Origin: Diplolepis rosae
Taxonomy: Eukaryota > Arthropoda > Insecta > Hymenoptera > Diplolepididae
Reading direction: 5' to 3'
DNA length: 64,000 bases
NCBI GenBank assembly: GCA_030998225.1
Contig: JAPYXD010000739.1
Location: 496,001 to 560,000 of the forward strand
Shown: positions 1 to 10,639 of the stretch, piece after piece
How the letters are laid out: each line of letters opens with the position of its first letter
How positions within the stretch are numbered: the first letter of the stretch is position 1
Notes under the pieces: model-generated
The model's input: only the letters and a program-made list of their open reading frames with translations
Told to the model about the DNA's origin: nothing
Databases searched by the model: none
Program-made: the position numbers and the translations under genes

Positions 1-300
1 ATAATCGTGCGCTACTGCATCTACAAAATCACTAAAATCAGTGTATTCACAATCGATTATTGCTCTTAACTTTTCTCGAATTTCTTGAATTACGCTTTTA
101 CGATTCGACTGATGTAATTCTTTCAATTTTGAAATTGTTATTAAGGGCTGTGGAGGGTTGCCATCGAAAGTACTACAATTTCCAAGCTTTGGAGGTTTCA
201 AAATGCCAAAGGCAGCTAATATCTTGTATATTTGCAAGAAGGCTGGTGTACAAGGATGATCCTTTGTTCCTCCAGCTAATCTGATAGTTCCAAAAAATCT
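1..300 (-). CDS. Partial exon of a P-element/THAP9-like transposase (C-terminal catalytic region)
   Basis: Reading the minus strand from 300 down to 1 gives 100 consecutive sense codons, open at the left edge. The peptide starts RFFGTIRLAGGTKDHPCTPA, continues into a hydrophobic helix-like stretch (FLQIYKILAAFGIL) and then KPPKLGNC. The block FF-x-x-IR-x-x-GG-x-x-DHP is how I recognise the region just after the last catalytic acidic residue of P-superfamily transposases, which include Drosophila P element and vertebrate THAP9; in that family a Glu just before the FF pair completes the RNase H-like active site. Here that Glu would lie in the preceding exon, which I cannot identify. The remaining residues are charged and helical, including KLKELHQ and IREKLRAII. 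The exon begins directly after a good splice acceptor, which supports it having been a real exon. The THAP zinc finger and the first catalytic Asp residues are absent from the window. It may be a transposon remnant or a domesticated gene; the family call is from memory, not from a search. Confidence 0.72.
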
Positions 301-321
301 CTAAACAAATGGAAAGGAACA
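301..321 (-). other. Putative 3' splice acceptor with pyrimidine tract
   Basis: On the minus strand the bases before the transposase exon read TTGTTCCTTTCCATTTGTTTAG, a pyrimidine-rich tract ending in TAG. The AG falls at 302-301, and the open frame that begins at 300 is in phase 0. An in-frame TAG would stop translation here if the sequence were not spliced, which favours this being an intron boundary. No convincing donor site (GTAAGT type) is seen between here and the satellite; the best weak candidate is a GTATGAG around 378-384 on the minus strand. Confidence 0.55.
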
Positions 322-935
322 AAAAATTAGTGAAACTTTTATACAGTATAGATAATATTCCATTCGAAATCTCATACTGAATAAAATATTTTTATCTTGT
401 TCAGTTAAATTTTCTGAAATTAAGGAAGCTAAAGAAATACTAAATGGATTTTGAATGCAACATCAACGACACTATATTTCTTATACAAATCCATTTTGTA
501 AAAAAATATAAAAGTGCTTTCTTCGATATTTATATATTTTCATTATATTCAATCAATTTTTGTATTGAACTTCGCGAAGAAATATGCACATATGTATTCA
601 TTTTAATGACGTGTTTTGAAGGAAAGATGAACTACACGGAGAAAAGTGTTAAAGTAATTTTACTCAACTTCCGATCAAATTTGGGATATAAGGCACAAGT
701 TAGAAGTTATTTAGTATCACTGTATTTATTTGTGATAAATTAAATGTTCGAAAATGAATCAAAGTTGAGCAAAATTCAGAAGTGCGGGGTGAAGTATGAA
801 AGCGTGCATTACAAATTTTTAAATATATATATTATTACTCGTAGTATAACTATAAAAAACCAATTTTTTATTAAATCACAAAAATAGTAGAGCTTTCCGT
901 TCATACTACTCTACGCAGTATTTTCACATTTTGTC
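303..935. other. Single-copy AT-rich flank, intron or intergenic
   Basis: This stretch is AT-rich, non-repetitive and unlike the satellite. A 99-codon open frame on the plus strand (444-743) and a 53-codon open frame on the minus strand just upstream of the acceptor are present, but neither shows a recognisable domain and both are rich in Phe, Ile, Tyr and Leu, as expected from random AT-rich DNA. If the transposase exon at 1-300 is genuine, this is its upstream intron, or DNA joined to the exon by rearrangement. Confidence 0.6.
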
Positions 936-980
936 CGTTGTCATTTTCACAATGACGTTGTCATTGACAACACCGTTGTC
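936..980. other. Flank/satellite junction with short CGTTGTC repeats and hairpins
   Basis: CGTTGTC occurs three times, at 936-942, 956-962 and 974-980; the third is the conserved CGTTGTCTAGG of the first satellite monomer. Between them, GTCATT (940-945) and AATGAC (951-956) can pair, and GTTGTCATTGACAAC (957-971) is an odd palindrome with perfect 7-bp arms. The first clear monomer starts about 972. The layout looks like a junction of single-copy DNA with the array formed at, or decorated by, short direct and inverted repeats. Confidence 0.6.
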
Positions 981-1740
981 TAGGATCAAGCACCAGGTCG
1001 CTAAAATAATAATCTACTGGAACTTTTTTTATATTCACATTAAAACGTTATAAAAACAATTTACAATGCATTTTCAATGACCCCGTTGTCTAGGATCAAG
1101 CACCAGGTTGCTAAAACAATACTCCACAGGAAATTTTTTTATATTCACATTTAAACGTTATAAAAAAAATTTACAATGCATTTTCAATGACCCTGTTGTC
1201 TAGGATCACGCACCAGGTCGCAAAATAATAATCTAGTGGAACTTTTTCAAAATTCGAACACTAAGTCTTTCAACAGAAATTCTGTTGCATTTTCAATGAC
1301 CCCTTTGTCTAGGATCATGCACCAGGTCGCTAAAATAATAATCTACTGGAACTTTTTTTATATTCACATTTAAACGCTATAAAAACAATTTACAATGCAT
1401 TTTCTATGGCCCCGTTGTCTAAGATCAAGCACCAGGATGCTAAAACAATACTCCATTGGAAATTTTTTTATATTCACATTTAAACGTTATAAAAACAATT
1501 TACAATGGATTTTAAATGACCCCGTTGTCTAGGATCATGCACCAGGTCGGTAAAATAAATATCTAATGGAACGTTTTTGAAATTCGAACACTTAGTCTTT
1601 AACAGAAATTCTGTTGCATTTTCAATGACCCCCTTGCCTAGGATCAAGCACCAGGTCGCTAAAATAATAATCTAATAGAACTTTTTTATATTCACATTTA
1701 AACGTTATAAAAACAATTTACAATGCATTTTCAATGGCCC
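972..1740 (+). repeat. Degraded left edge of the satellite array
   Basis: These first seven copies carry more private changes than the core, such as CACATTAAAACG near 1040 and TTTCTATGGC near 1401. Several units are 109 bp: the spacings of the CGTTGTC anchor are 110, 110, 109, 110, 110, 109 and 109. Two copies already carry the alternative half-monomer (GAAATTCGAACACTTAGTC type) near 1247 and 1578. Higher divergence at an array edge is expected where unequal exchange homogenises copies less efficiently. Confidence 0.8.
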
Positions 1741-2160
1741 CGTTGTCTAAGATCAAGCACCAGGTCGCTAAAATAATAATCTAATGGAACTTTTTTTATA
1801 TTCACATTTAAACGTTATAAAAACATTTTACAATGCATTTTCAATGGCCCCGTTGTCTAAGATCAAGCACCAGGTCGCTAAAATAATAATCTAATGGAAC
1901 TTTTTTTACATTCACATTTAAACGTTATAAAAACAATTTACAATGCATTTTCAATGGCCCCGTTGTATAAGATCAAGCCCCAGGTCGCTAAAATAATAAT
2001 CTAATGGAACTTTTTTTATATTCACATTTAAACGTTATAAAAACAATTTACAATGCATTTTCAATGACCCCGTTATCTAGGATCAAGCACCAGGTTGCTA
2101 AAACAATACTCCACAGGAAATTTTATAATATTCACCCTTAAACGTTATAAAAACAATTTA

Positions 2161-2380
2161 CAATGCATTTTCAATGACCCCGTTGTCTAGGATCAAGCAC
2201 CAGGTCGCTTAAATAATAATCTAATGGAAATTTTTTGAATTTCGAACACTCAGTCTTGCAACAGAAATTCTGTTACATTTTCAATGACCCCCTTGTCTAG
2301 GATCATGCACCAGGACGCTAAAATAATAATCTACTGGAACTTTTTTTATATTCACATTTAAACGTTATAAAAACAATTTA
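2161..2380 (+). repeat. Type C dimer cassette (half-monomer replacement), type copy
   Basis: In type C the usual 50 bp from the T-tract to the next CATTT is replaced, with no change in length, by TTTTTTGAATTTCGAACACT plus CAGTCTTGCAACAGAAATTC and TGTTACATTT. The following copy has CCCCCTTGTCTAGGATCATG and CAGGACGCTA, so two monomers travel as a unit. AACAGAAATTCTGTT (2260-2274) is an odd palindrome with perfect 7-bp arms. The replaced half lacks the TTATAAAAACAATTTA of ordinary copies. C halves start at 2231, 3001, 3661, 5091, 5751, 7071, 8611, 9271, 10811, 11691, 12681, 14111, 18621, 19281, 20051, 21811, 25551, 29511, 30061, 30831, 31711, 32591, 33581, 34571, 36001, 39521, 40181, 41171, 41831, 43151 and 43481. 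Confidence 0.9.
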
Positions 2381-4390
2381 CAATGCATTTTCAATGGCCC
2401 CGTTGTCTAGGATCATGCACCAGGTTGCTAAAACAATACTCCACAGGAAATTTTTTTATATTCACATTTAAACGTTATATAATCAATTTACAATGCATTT
2501 TCAAATGCCCAGTTGTCTAAGATCAAGCACCAGATCGCTAAAATAATAATCTACTGGAACTTTTTTTATATTCACATTTAAACGTTATAAAAACAATTTA
2601 CAATGCATTTTCAATGGCCCCGTTGTCTAAGATCAAGCACCAGGTTGCTAAAACAATACTCCACAGGAAATTTTATAATATTCACCCTTAAACGTTATAA
2701 AAACAATTTACAATGCATTTTCAATGACCCCGTTGTCTAGGATCAAGCACCAGGTTTCTAAAACAATACTCCACAGGAAATTTTTTTATATTCACATTTA
2801 AACGTTATAAAAACAGTTCACAATGCATTTTCAATGGCCCCGTTGTCTAAGATCAAGCACCAGGTCGCTAAAATAATAATCTAATGGAACTTTTTTTATA
2901 TTCACATTTAAACGTTATAAAAACAATTTACAATGCATTTTCAATGACCCCGTTGTCTAGGATCAAGCACCAGGTCGCTTAAATAATAATCTAATGGAAA
3001 TTTTTTGAATTTCGAACACTCAGTCTTGCAACAGAAATTCTGTTACATTTTCAATGACCCCCTTGTCTAGGATCATGCACCAGGACGCTAAAATAATAAT
3101 CTACTGGAACTTTTTTTATATTCACATTTAAACGCTATAAAAACAATTTACAATGCATTTTCAATGGCCCCGTTGTCTAAGATCAAGCACCAGGTTGCTA
3201 AAACAATACTCCACAGGAAATTTTATAATATTCACCCTTAAACGTTATAAAAACACTTGACAATGCATTTTCAATGACCCCGTTGTCTAGGATCATGCAC
3301 CAGGTTGCTAAAACAATACTCCACAGGAAATTTTTTTATATTCACATTTAAACGTTATATAATCAATTTACAATGCATTTTCAAATGCCCAGTTGTCTAA
3401 GATCAAGCACCAGGTCGCTAAAATAATAATCTAATGGAACTTTTTTTATATTCACATTTAAACGTTATAAAAACAATTTACAATGCATTTTCAATGGCCC
3501 CGTTGTCTAAGATCAAGCAACAGGTTGCTAAAACAATACTCCACAGGAAATTTTATAATATTCACCCTTAAACGTTATAAAAACAATTTACAATGCATTT
3601 TCAATGACCCCGTTGTCTAGGATCAAGCACCAGGTCGCTTAAATAATAATCTAATGGAAATTTTTTGAATTTCGAACACTCAGTCTTGCAACAGAAATTC
3701 TGTTACATTTTCAATGACCCCCTTGTCTAGGATCATGCACCAGGACGCTAAAATAATAATCTACTGGAACTTTTTTTATATTCACATTTAAACGCTATAA
3801 AAACAATTTACAATGCATTTTCAATGACCCCGTTGTCTAGGATCAAGCACCAGGTTGCTAAAACAATACTCCACAGGAAATTTTTTTATATTCACATTTA
3901 AACGTTATATAATCAATTTACAATGCATTTTCAATTGCCCAGTTGTCTAAGATCAAGCACCAGGTCGCTAAAATAATAATCTACTGGAACTTTTTTTATA
4001 TTCACATTTAAACGTTATAAAAACAATTTACAATGCATTTTCAATGGCCCCGTTGTCTAGGATCAAGCACCAGGTTGCTAAAACAATACTCCACAGGAAA
4101 TTTTTTTATATTCACATTTAAACGTTATAAAAACAATTCACAATGCATTTTCAATGGCCCCGTTGTCTAGGATCATGCACCAGGTTGCTAAAACAATACT
4201 CCACAGGAAATTTTTTTATATTCACATTTAAACGTTATAAAAACAATTTACAATGCATTTTCAATGGCCCCGTTGTCTAGGATCAAGCACCAGGTTGCTA
4301 AAACAATACTCCACAGGAAATTTTTTTATATTCACATTTAAACGTTATATAATCAATTTACAATGCATTTTCAATTGCCCAGTTGTCTAG
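2301..4390 (+). repeat. 19-monomer higher-order repeat, copy 1
   Basis: This 2,090-bp block matches the following block at a shift of exactly 19 monomers. Shared private variants include GATCAAGCAA at 3511/5601, AAACARTTCA at 2811/4901 and 4131/6221, D cassettes with CAGATCGCTA at 2531/4621, F copies near 2661/4751, and C halves at 3001/5091 and 3661/5751. A few single-base differences remain, for example CAGGTTTCTA at 2751 against CAGGTTGCTA at 4841. Confidence 0.85.
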
Positions 4391-6480
4391 GATCATGCAC
4401 CAGGTCGCTAAAATAATAATCTACTGGAACTTTTTTTATATTCACATTTAAACGCTATAAAAACAATTTACAATGCATTTTCAATGGCCCCGTTGTCTAG
4501 GATCATGCACCAGGTTGCTAAAACAATACTCCACAGGAAATTTTTTTATATTCACATTTAAACGTTATATAATCAATTTACAATGCATTTTCAAATGCCC
4601 AGTTGTCTAAGATCAAGCACCAGATCGCTAAAATAATAATCTACTGGAACTTTTTTTATATTCACATTTAAACGTTATAAAAACAATTTACAATGCATTT
4701 TCAATGGCCCCGTTGTCTAAGATCAAGCACCAGGTTGCTAAAACAATACTCCACAGGAAATTTTATAATATTCACCCTTAAACGTTATAAAAACAATTTA
4801 CAATGCATTTTCAATGACCCCGTTGTCTAGGATCAAGCACCAGGTTGCTAAAACAATACTCCACAGGAAATTTTTTTATATTCACATTTAAACGTTATAA
4901 AAACAATTCACAATGCATTTTCAATGGCCCCGTTGTCTAAGATCAAGCACCAGGTCGCTAAAATAATAATCTAATGGAACTTTTTTTATATTCACATTTA
5001 AACGTTATAAAAACAATTTACAATGCATTTTCAATGACCCCGTTGTCTAGGATCAAGCACCAGGTCGCTTAAATAATAATCTAATGGAAATTTTTTGAAT
5101 TTCGAACACTCAGTCTTGCAACAGAAATTCTGTTACATTTTCAATGACCCCCTTGTCTAGGATCATGCACCAGGACGCTAAAATAATAATCTACTGGAAC
5201 TTTTTTTATATTCACATTTAAACGCTATAAAAACAATTTACAATGCATTTTCAATGGCCCCGTTGTCTAAGATCAAGCACCAGGTTGCTAAAACAATACT
5301 CCACAGGAAATTTTATAATATTCACCCTTAAACGTTATAAAAACAATTTACAATGCATTTTCAATGACCCCGTTGTCTAGGATCAAGCACCAGGTTGCTA
5401 AAACAATACTCCACAGGAAATTTTTTTATATTCACATTTAAACGTTATATAATCAATTTACAATGCATTTTCAATTGCCCAGTTGTCTAAGATCAAGCAC
5501 CAGGTCGCTAAAATAATAATCTACTGGAACTTTTTTTATATTCACATTTAAACGTTATAAAAACAATTTACAATGCATTTTCAATGGCCCCGTTGTCTAA
5601 GATCAAGCAACAGGTTGCTAAAACAATACTCCACAGGAAATTTTATAATATTCACCCTTAAACGTTATAAAAACAATTTACAATGCATTTTCAATGACCC
5701 CGTTGTCTAGTATCAAGCACCAGGTCGCTTAAATAATAATCTAATGGAAATTTTTTGAATTTCGAACACTCAGTCTTGCAACAGAAATTCTGTTACATTT
5801 TCAATGACCCCCTTGTCTAGGATCATGCACCAGGACGCTAAAATAATAATCTACTGGAACTTTTTTTATATTCACATTTAAACGCTATAAAAACAATTTA
5901 CAATGCATTTTCAATGACCCCGTTGTCTAGGATCAAGCACCAGGTTGCTAAAACAATACTCCACAGGAAATTTTTTTATATTCACATTTAAACGTTATAT
6001 AATCAATTTACAATGCATTTTCAATTGCCCAGTTGTCTAAGATCAAGCACCAGGTCGCTAAAATAATAATCTACTGGAACTTTTTTTATATTCACATTTA
6101 AACGTTATAAAAACAATTTACAATGCATTTTCAATGGCCCCGTTGTCTAGGATCAAGCACCAGGTTGCTAAAACAATACTCCACAGGAAATTTTTTTATA
6201 TTCACATTTAAACGTTATAAAAACAATTCACAATGCATTTTCAATGGCCCCGTTGTCTAGGATCATGCACCAGGTTGCTAAAACAATACTCCACAGGAAA
6301 TTTTTTTATATTCACATTTAAACGTTATAAAAACAATTTACAATGCATTTTCAATGGCCCCGTTGTCTAGGATCAAGCACCAGGTTGCTAAAACAATACT
6401 CCACAGGAAATTTTTTTATATTCACATTTAAACGTTATATAATCAATTTACAATGCATTTTCAATTGCCCAGTTGTCTAA
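4391..6480 (+). repeat. 19-monomer higher-order repeat, copy 2
   Basis: Direct tandem copy of the preceding 2,090 bp. The join is visible at about 4381-4400, where a D-type CCCAGTTGTCTAG runs into GATCATGCACCAGGTCGC. This chimera fits an unequal crossover between a D monomer and a C-follower monomer. The private change TATCAAGCAC near 5711 occurs only in this copy of the pair and reappears near 44767 and 44987. Confidence 0.83.
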
Positions 6481-7060
6481 GATCAAGCACCAGGTCGCTA
6501 AAATAATAATCTACTGGAACTTTTTTTATATTCACATTTAAACGTTATAAAAACAATTTACAATGCATTTTCAATTGCCTATTTGTCTAAGATCAAGCAG
6601 CAGGTCGCTAAAATAATAATCTAATGGAACTTTTTTTATATTCACATTTAAACGCTATAAAAACAATTTACAATGCATTTTCAATGGCCCCGTTGTCTAG
6701 GATCAAGCACCAGGTTGCTAAAACAATACTCCACAGGAAATTTTTTTATATTCACATTTAAACGTTATATAATCAATTTACAATGCATTTTCAATTGCCC
6801 AGTTGTCTAAGATCAAGCACCAGGTCGCTAAAATAATAATCTACTGGAACTTTTTTTATATTCACATTTAAACGCTATAAAAACAATTTACAATGCATTT
6901 TCAATTGCCTATTTGTCTAAGATCAAGCACCAGGTCGCTAAAATAATAATCTAATGGAACTTTTTTTATATTCACATTTAAACGTTATAAAAACAATTTG
7001 CAATGCATTTTCAATGGCCCCGTTGTCTAGGATCAAGCACCAGGTCGCTTAAATAATAAT

Positions 7061-7110
7061 ATAATTGAAAATTTTTGAATTTCGAACACACAGTCTTGCA
7101 ACAGAAAATA
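7061..7110 (+). repeat. Diverged type C half-monomer
   Basis: This copy has ATAATTGAAAATTTTTGAAT and later ACAGAAAATATGTTACATTT, which break the palindrome present in the other type C copies. The following copy also differs (AAATAAAAATC near 7161). The 110-bp length is unchanged. Confidence 0.7.
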
Positions 7111-10100
7111 TGTTACATTTTCAATGACCCCCTTGTCTAGGATCATGCACCAGGACGCTAAAATAAAAATCTACTGGAACTTTTTTTATATTCACATTTA
7201 AACGCTATAAAAACAATTTACAATGCATTTTCAATGACCCCGTTGTCTAGGATCAAGCACCAGGTTGCTAAAACAATACTCCACAGGAAATTTTTTTATA
7301 TTCACATTTAAACGTTATAAAAACAATTTACAATGCATTTTCAATGGCCCCGTTGTCTAGGATCAAGCACCAGGTTGCTAAAAAAATACTCCACAGGAAA
7401 TTTTTTTATATTCACATTTAAACGTTATAAAAACAATTTACAATGCATTTTCAATGGCCCCGTTGTCTAAGATCAAGCACCAGGTTGCTAAAACAATACT
7501 CCACAGGAAATTTTATAATATTCACCCTTAAACGTTATAAAAACAATTTACAATGCATTTTCAAATGCCCAGTTGTCTAAGATCAAGCACCAGATCGCTA
7601 AAATAATAATCTACCGGAACTTTTTTTATATTCACATTTAAACGTTATAAAAACAATTTACAATGCATTTTCAATGGCCCCGTTGTCTAAGATCAAGCAC
7701 CAGGTCGCTAAAATAATAATCTAATGGAACTTTTTTTATATTCACATTTAAACGTTATAAAAACAATTTACAATGCATTTTCAATGACCCCGTTGTCTAG
7801 GATCAAGCACCAGGTCGCTTAAATAATAATCTAATGGAAATTTTTTTATATTCACATTTAAACGTTATAAAAACAATTTACAATGCATTTTCAATGACCC
7901 CGTTGTCTAGGATCAAGCACCAGGTTGCTAAAACAATACTCCACAGGAAATTTTTTTATATTCACATTTAAACGTTATAAAAACAATTTACAATGCATTT
8001 TCAATGGCCCCGTTGTCTAGGATCATGCACCAGGTTGCTAAAACAATACTCCACAGGAAATTTTTTTATATTCACATTTAAACGTTATATAATCAATTTA
8101 CAATGCATTTTCAATTGCCCAGTTGTCTAAGATCAAGCACCAGATCGCTAAAATAATAATCTACTGGAACTTTTTTTATATTCACATTTAAACGTTATAA
8201 AAACAATTTACAATGCATTTTCAATGGCCCCGTTGTCTAAGATCAAGCACCAGGTTGCTAAAACAATACTCCACAGGAAATTTTATAATATTCACCCTTA
8301 AACGTTATAAAAACAATTTACAATGCATTTTCAATGACCCCGTTGTTTAGGATCAAGCACCAGGTTGCTAAAACAATACTCCACAGGAAATTTTTTTATA
8401 TTCACATTTAAACGTTATAAAAACAATTTACAATGCATTTTCAATGGCCCCGTTGTCTAAGATCAAGCACCAGGTCGCTAAAATAATAATCTAATGGAAC
8501 TTTTTTTATATTCACATTTAAACGTTATAAAAACAATTTACAATGCATTTTCAATGACCCCGTTGTCTAGGATCAAGCACCAGGTCGCTTAAATAATAAT
8601 CTAATGGAAATTTTTTGAATTTCGAACACTCAGTCTTGCAACAGAAATTCTGTTACATTTTCAATGACCCCCTTGTCTAGGATCATGCACCAGGACGCTA
8701 AAATAATAATCTACTGGAACTTTTTTTATATTCACATTTAAACGCTATAAAAACAATTTACAATGCATTTTCAATGGCCCCGTTGTCTAAGATCAAGCAC
8801 CAGGTTGCTAAAACAATACTCCACAGGAAATTTTATAATATTCACCCTTAAACGTTATAAAAACAATTTACAATGCATTTTCAATGACCCCGTTGTCTAG
8901 GATCAAGCACCAGGTTGCTAAAACAATACTCCACAGGAAATTTTTTTATATTCACATTTAAACGTTATATAATCAATTTACAATGCATTTTCAAATGCCC
9001 AGTTGTCTAAGATCAAGCACCAGATCGCTAAAATAATAATCTACCGGAACTTTTTTTATATTCACATTTAAACGTTATAAAAACAATTTACAATGCATTT
9101 TCAATGGCCCCGTTGTCTAAGATCAAGCACCAGGTCGCTAAAATAATAATCTAATGGAACTTTTTTTATATTCACATTTAAACGTTATAAAAACAATTTA
9201 CAATGCATTTTCAATGACCCCGTTGTCTAGGATCAAGCACCAGGTCGCTTAAATAATAATCTAATGGAAATTTTTTGAATTTCGAACACTCAGTCTTGCA
9301 ACAGAAATTCTGTTACATTTTCAATGACCCCCTTGTCTAGGATCATGCACCAGGACGCTAAAATAATAATCTACTGGAACTTTTTTTATATTCACATTTA
9401 AACGTTATAAAAACAATTTACAATGCATTTTCAATGGCCCCGTTGTCTAAGATCAAGCACCAGGTTGCTAAAACAATACTCCACAGGAAATTTTATAATA
9501 TTCACCCTTAAACGTTATAAAAACAATTTACAATGCATTTTCAATGACCCCGTTGTCTAAGATCAAGCACCAGGTTGCTAAAACAATACTCCACAGGAAA
9601 TTTTATAATATTCACCCTTAAACGTTATAAAAACAATTTACAATGCATTTTCAAATGCCCAGTTGTCTAAGATCAAGCACCAGATCGCTAAAATAATAAT
9701 CTACTGGAACTTTTTTTATATTCACATTTAAACGTTATAAAAACAATTTACAATGCATTTTCAATGGCCCCGTTGTCTAAGATCAAGCACCAGGTCGCTA
9801 AAATAATAATCTAATGGAACTTTTTTTATATTCACATTTAAACGTTATAAAAACAATTTACAATGCATTTTCAATGGCCCCGTTGTCTAAGATCAAGCAC
9901 CAGGTCGCTAAAATAATAATCTAATGGAACTTTTTTTATATTCACATTTAAACGTTATAAAAACAATTTACAATGCATTTTCAATGGCCCCGTTGTCTAA
10001 GATCAAGCACCAGGTCGCTAAAATAATAATCTAATGGAACTTTTTTTATATTCACATTTAAACGTTATAAAAACAATTTACAATGCATTTTCAATGACCC

Positions 10101-10130
10101 CGTTGTCTAGGATCATGCACCAGGACGCTA

Positions 10131-10230
10131 AAATAATAATCTACTGGAAAAATTTTGACTTTAGAACACGCAGTGGTGCAACACAAAATATGTTACGTTT
10201 TCAATGACCCCGTTGTCTAGGATCATGCAC
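10131..10230 (+). repeat. Highly diverged monomer inside the homogeneous core
   Basis: The half at 10141-10200 reads CTACTGGAAAAATTTTGACT, TTAGAACACGCAGTGGTGCA, ACACAAAATATGTTACGTTT. It is recognisably related to types C and E but carries many changes not seen elsewhere in the window, and the palindrome is lost. Its neighbours are ordinary type B and C-follower copies. Confidence 0.75.
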
Positions 10231-10639
10231 CAGGTCGCTAAAATAATAATCTACTTGAACTTTTTTTATATTCACATTTAAACGCTATAAAAACAATTTA
10301 CAATGCATTTTCAATGACCCCGTTGTCTAGGATCATGCACCAGGACGCTAAAATAATAATCTACTGGAACTTTTTTTATATTCACATTTAAACGTTATAA
10401 AAACAATTTACAATGCATTTTCAATGACCCCGTTGTCTAGGATCAAGCACCAGGTTGCTAAAACAATACTCCACAGGAAATTTTTTTATATTCACATTTA
10501 AACGTTATATAATCAATTTACAATGCATTTTCAATTGCCCAGTTGTCTAAGATCAAGCACCAGATCGCTAAAATAATAATCTACTGGAACTTTTTTTATA
10601 TTCACATTTAAACGTTATAAAAACAATTTACAATGCATT

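Noticed and set aside
60..284. 74-codon plus-strand open frame
   Set aside because: It is the antisense shadow of the minus-strand transposase exon, whose motif content is far more convincing.
444..743. 99-codon plus-strand open frame
   Set aside because: Composition is that of random AT-rich DNA (many Phe, Ile, Tyr and Leu), with no recognisable motif and no homology that I know. It also lies opposite a likely intron of the transposase.
972..1081. Internal duplication of the 110-bp unit from two 55-bp halves
   Set aside because: CTAAAACAATA and ATAAAAACAATTTA look alike, but the similarity is limited to this A-rich stretch and does not extend through the halves.
2260..2274. Heat-shock element in ACAGAAATTCTGT
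   Set aside because: The GAA and TTC units are separated by one base instead of two and are not in a series of three, so this is better described simply as a palindrome.
2231..2280. CENP-B box in the TTTCGAACACTCAGTC segment of type C copies
   Set aside because: It shares only the TTCG start; the required A at the next conserved position and the CGGG end are absent.
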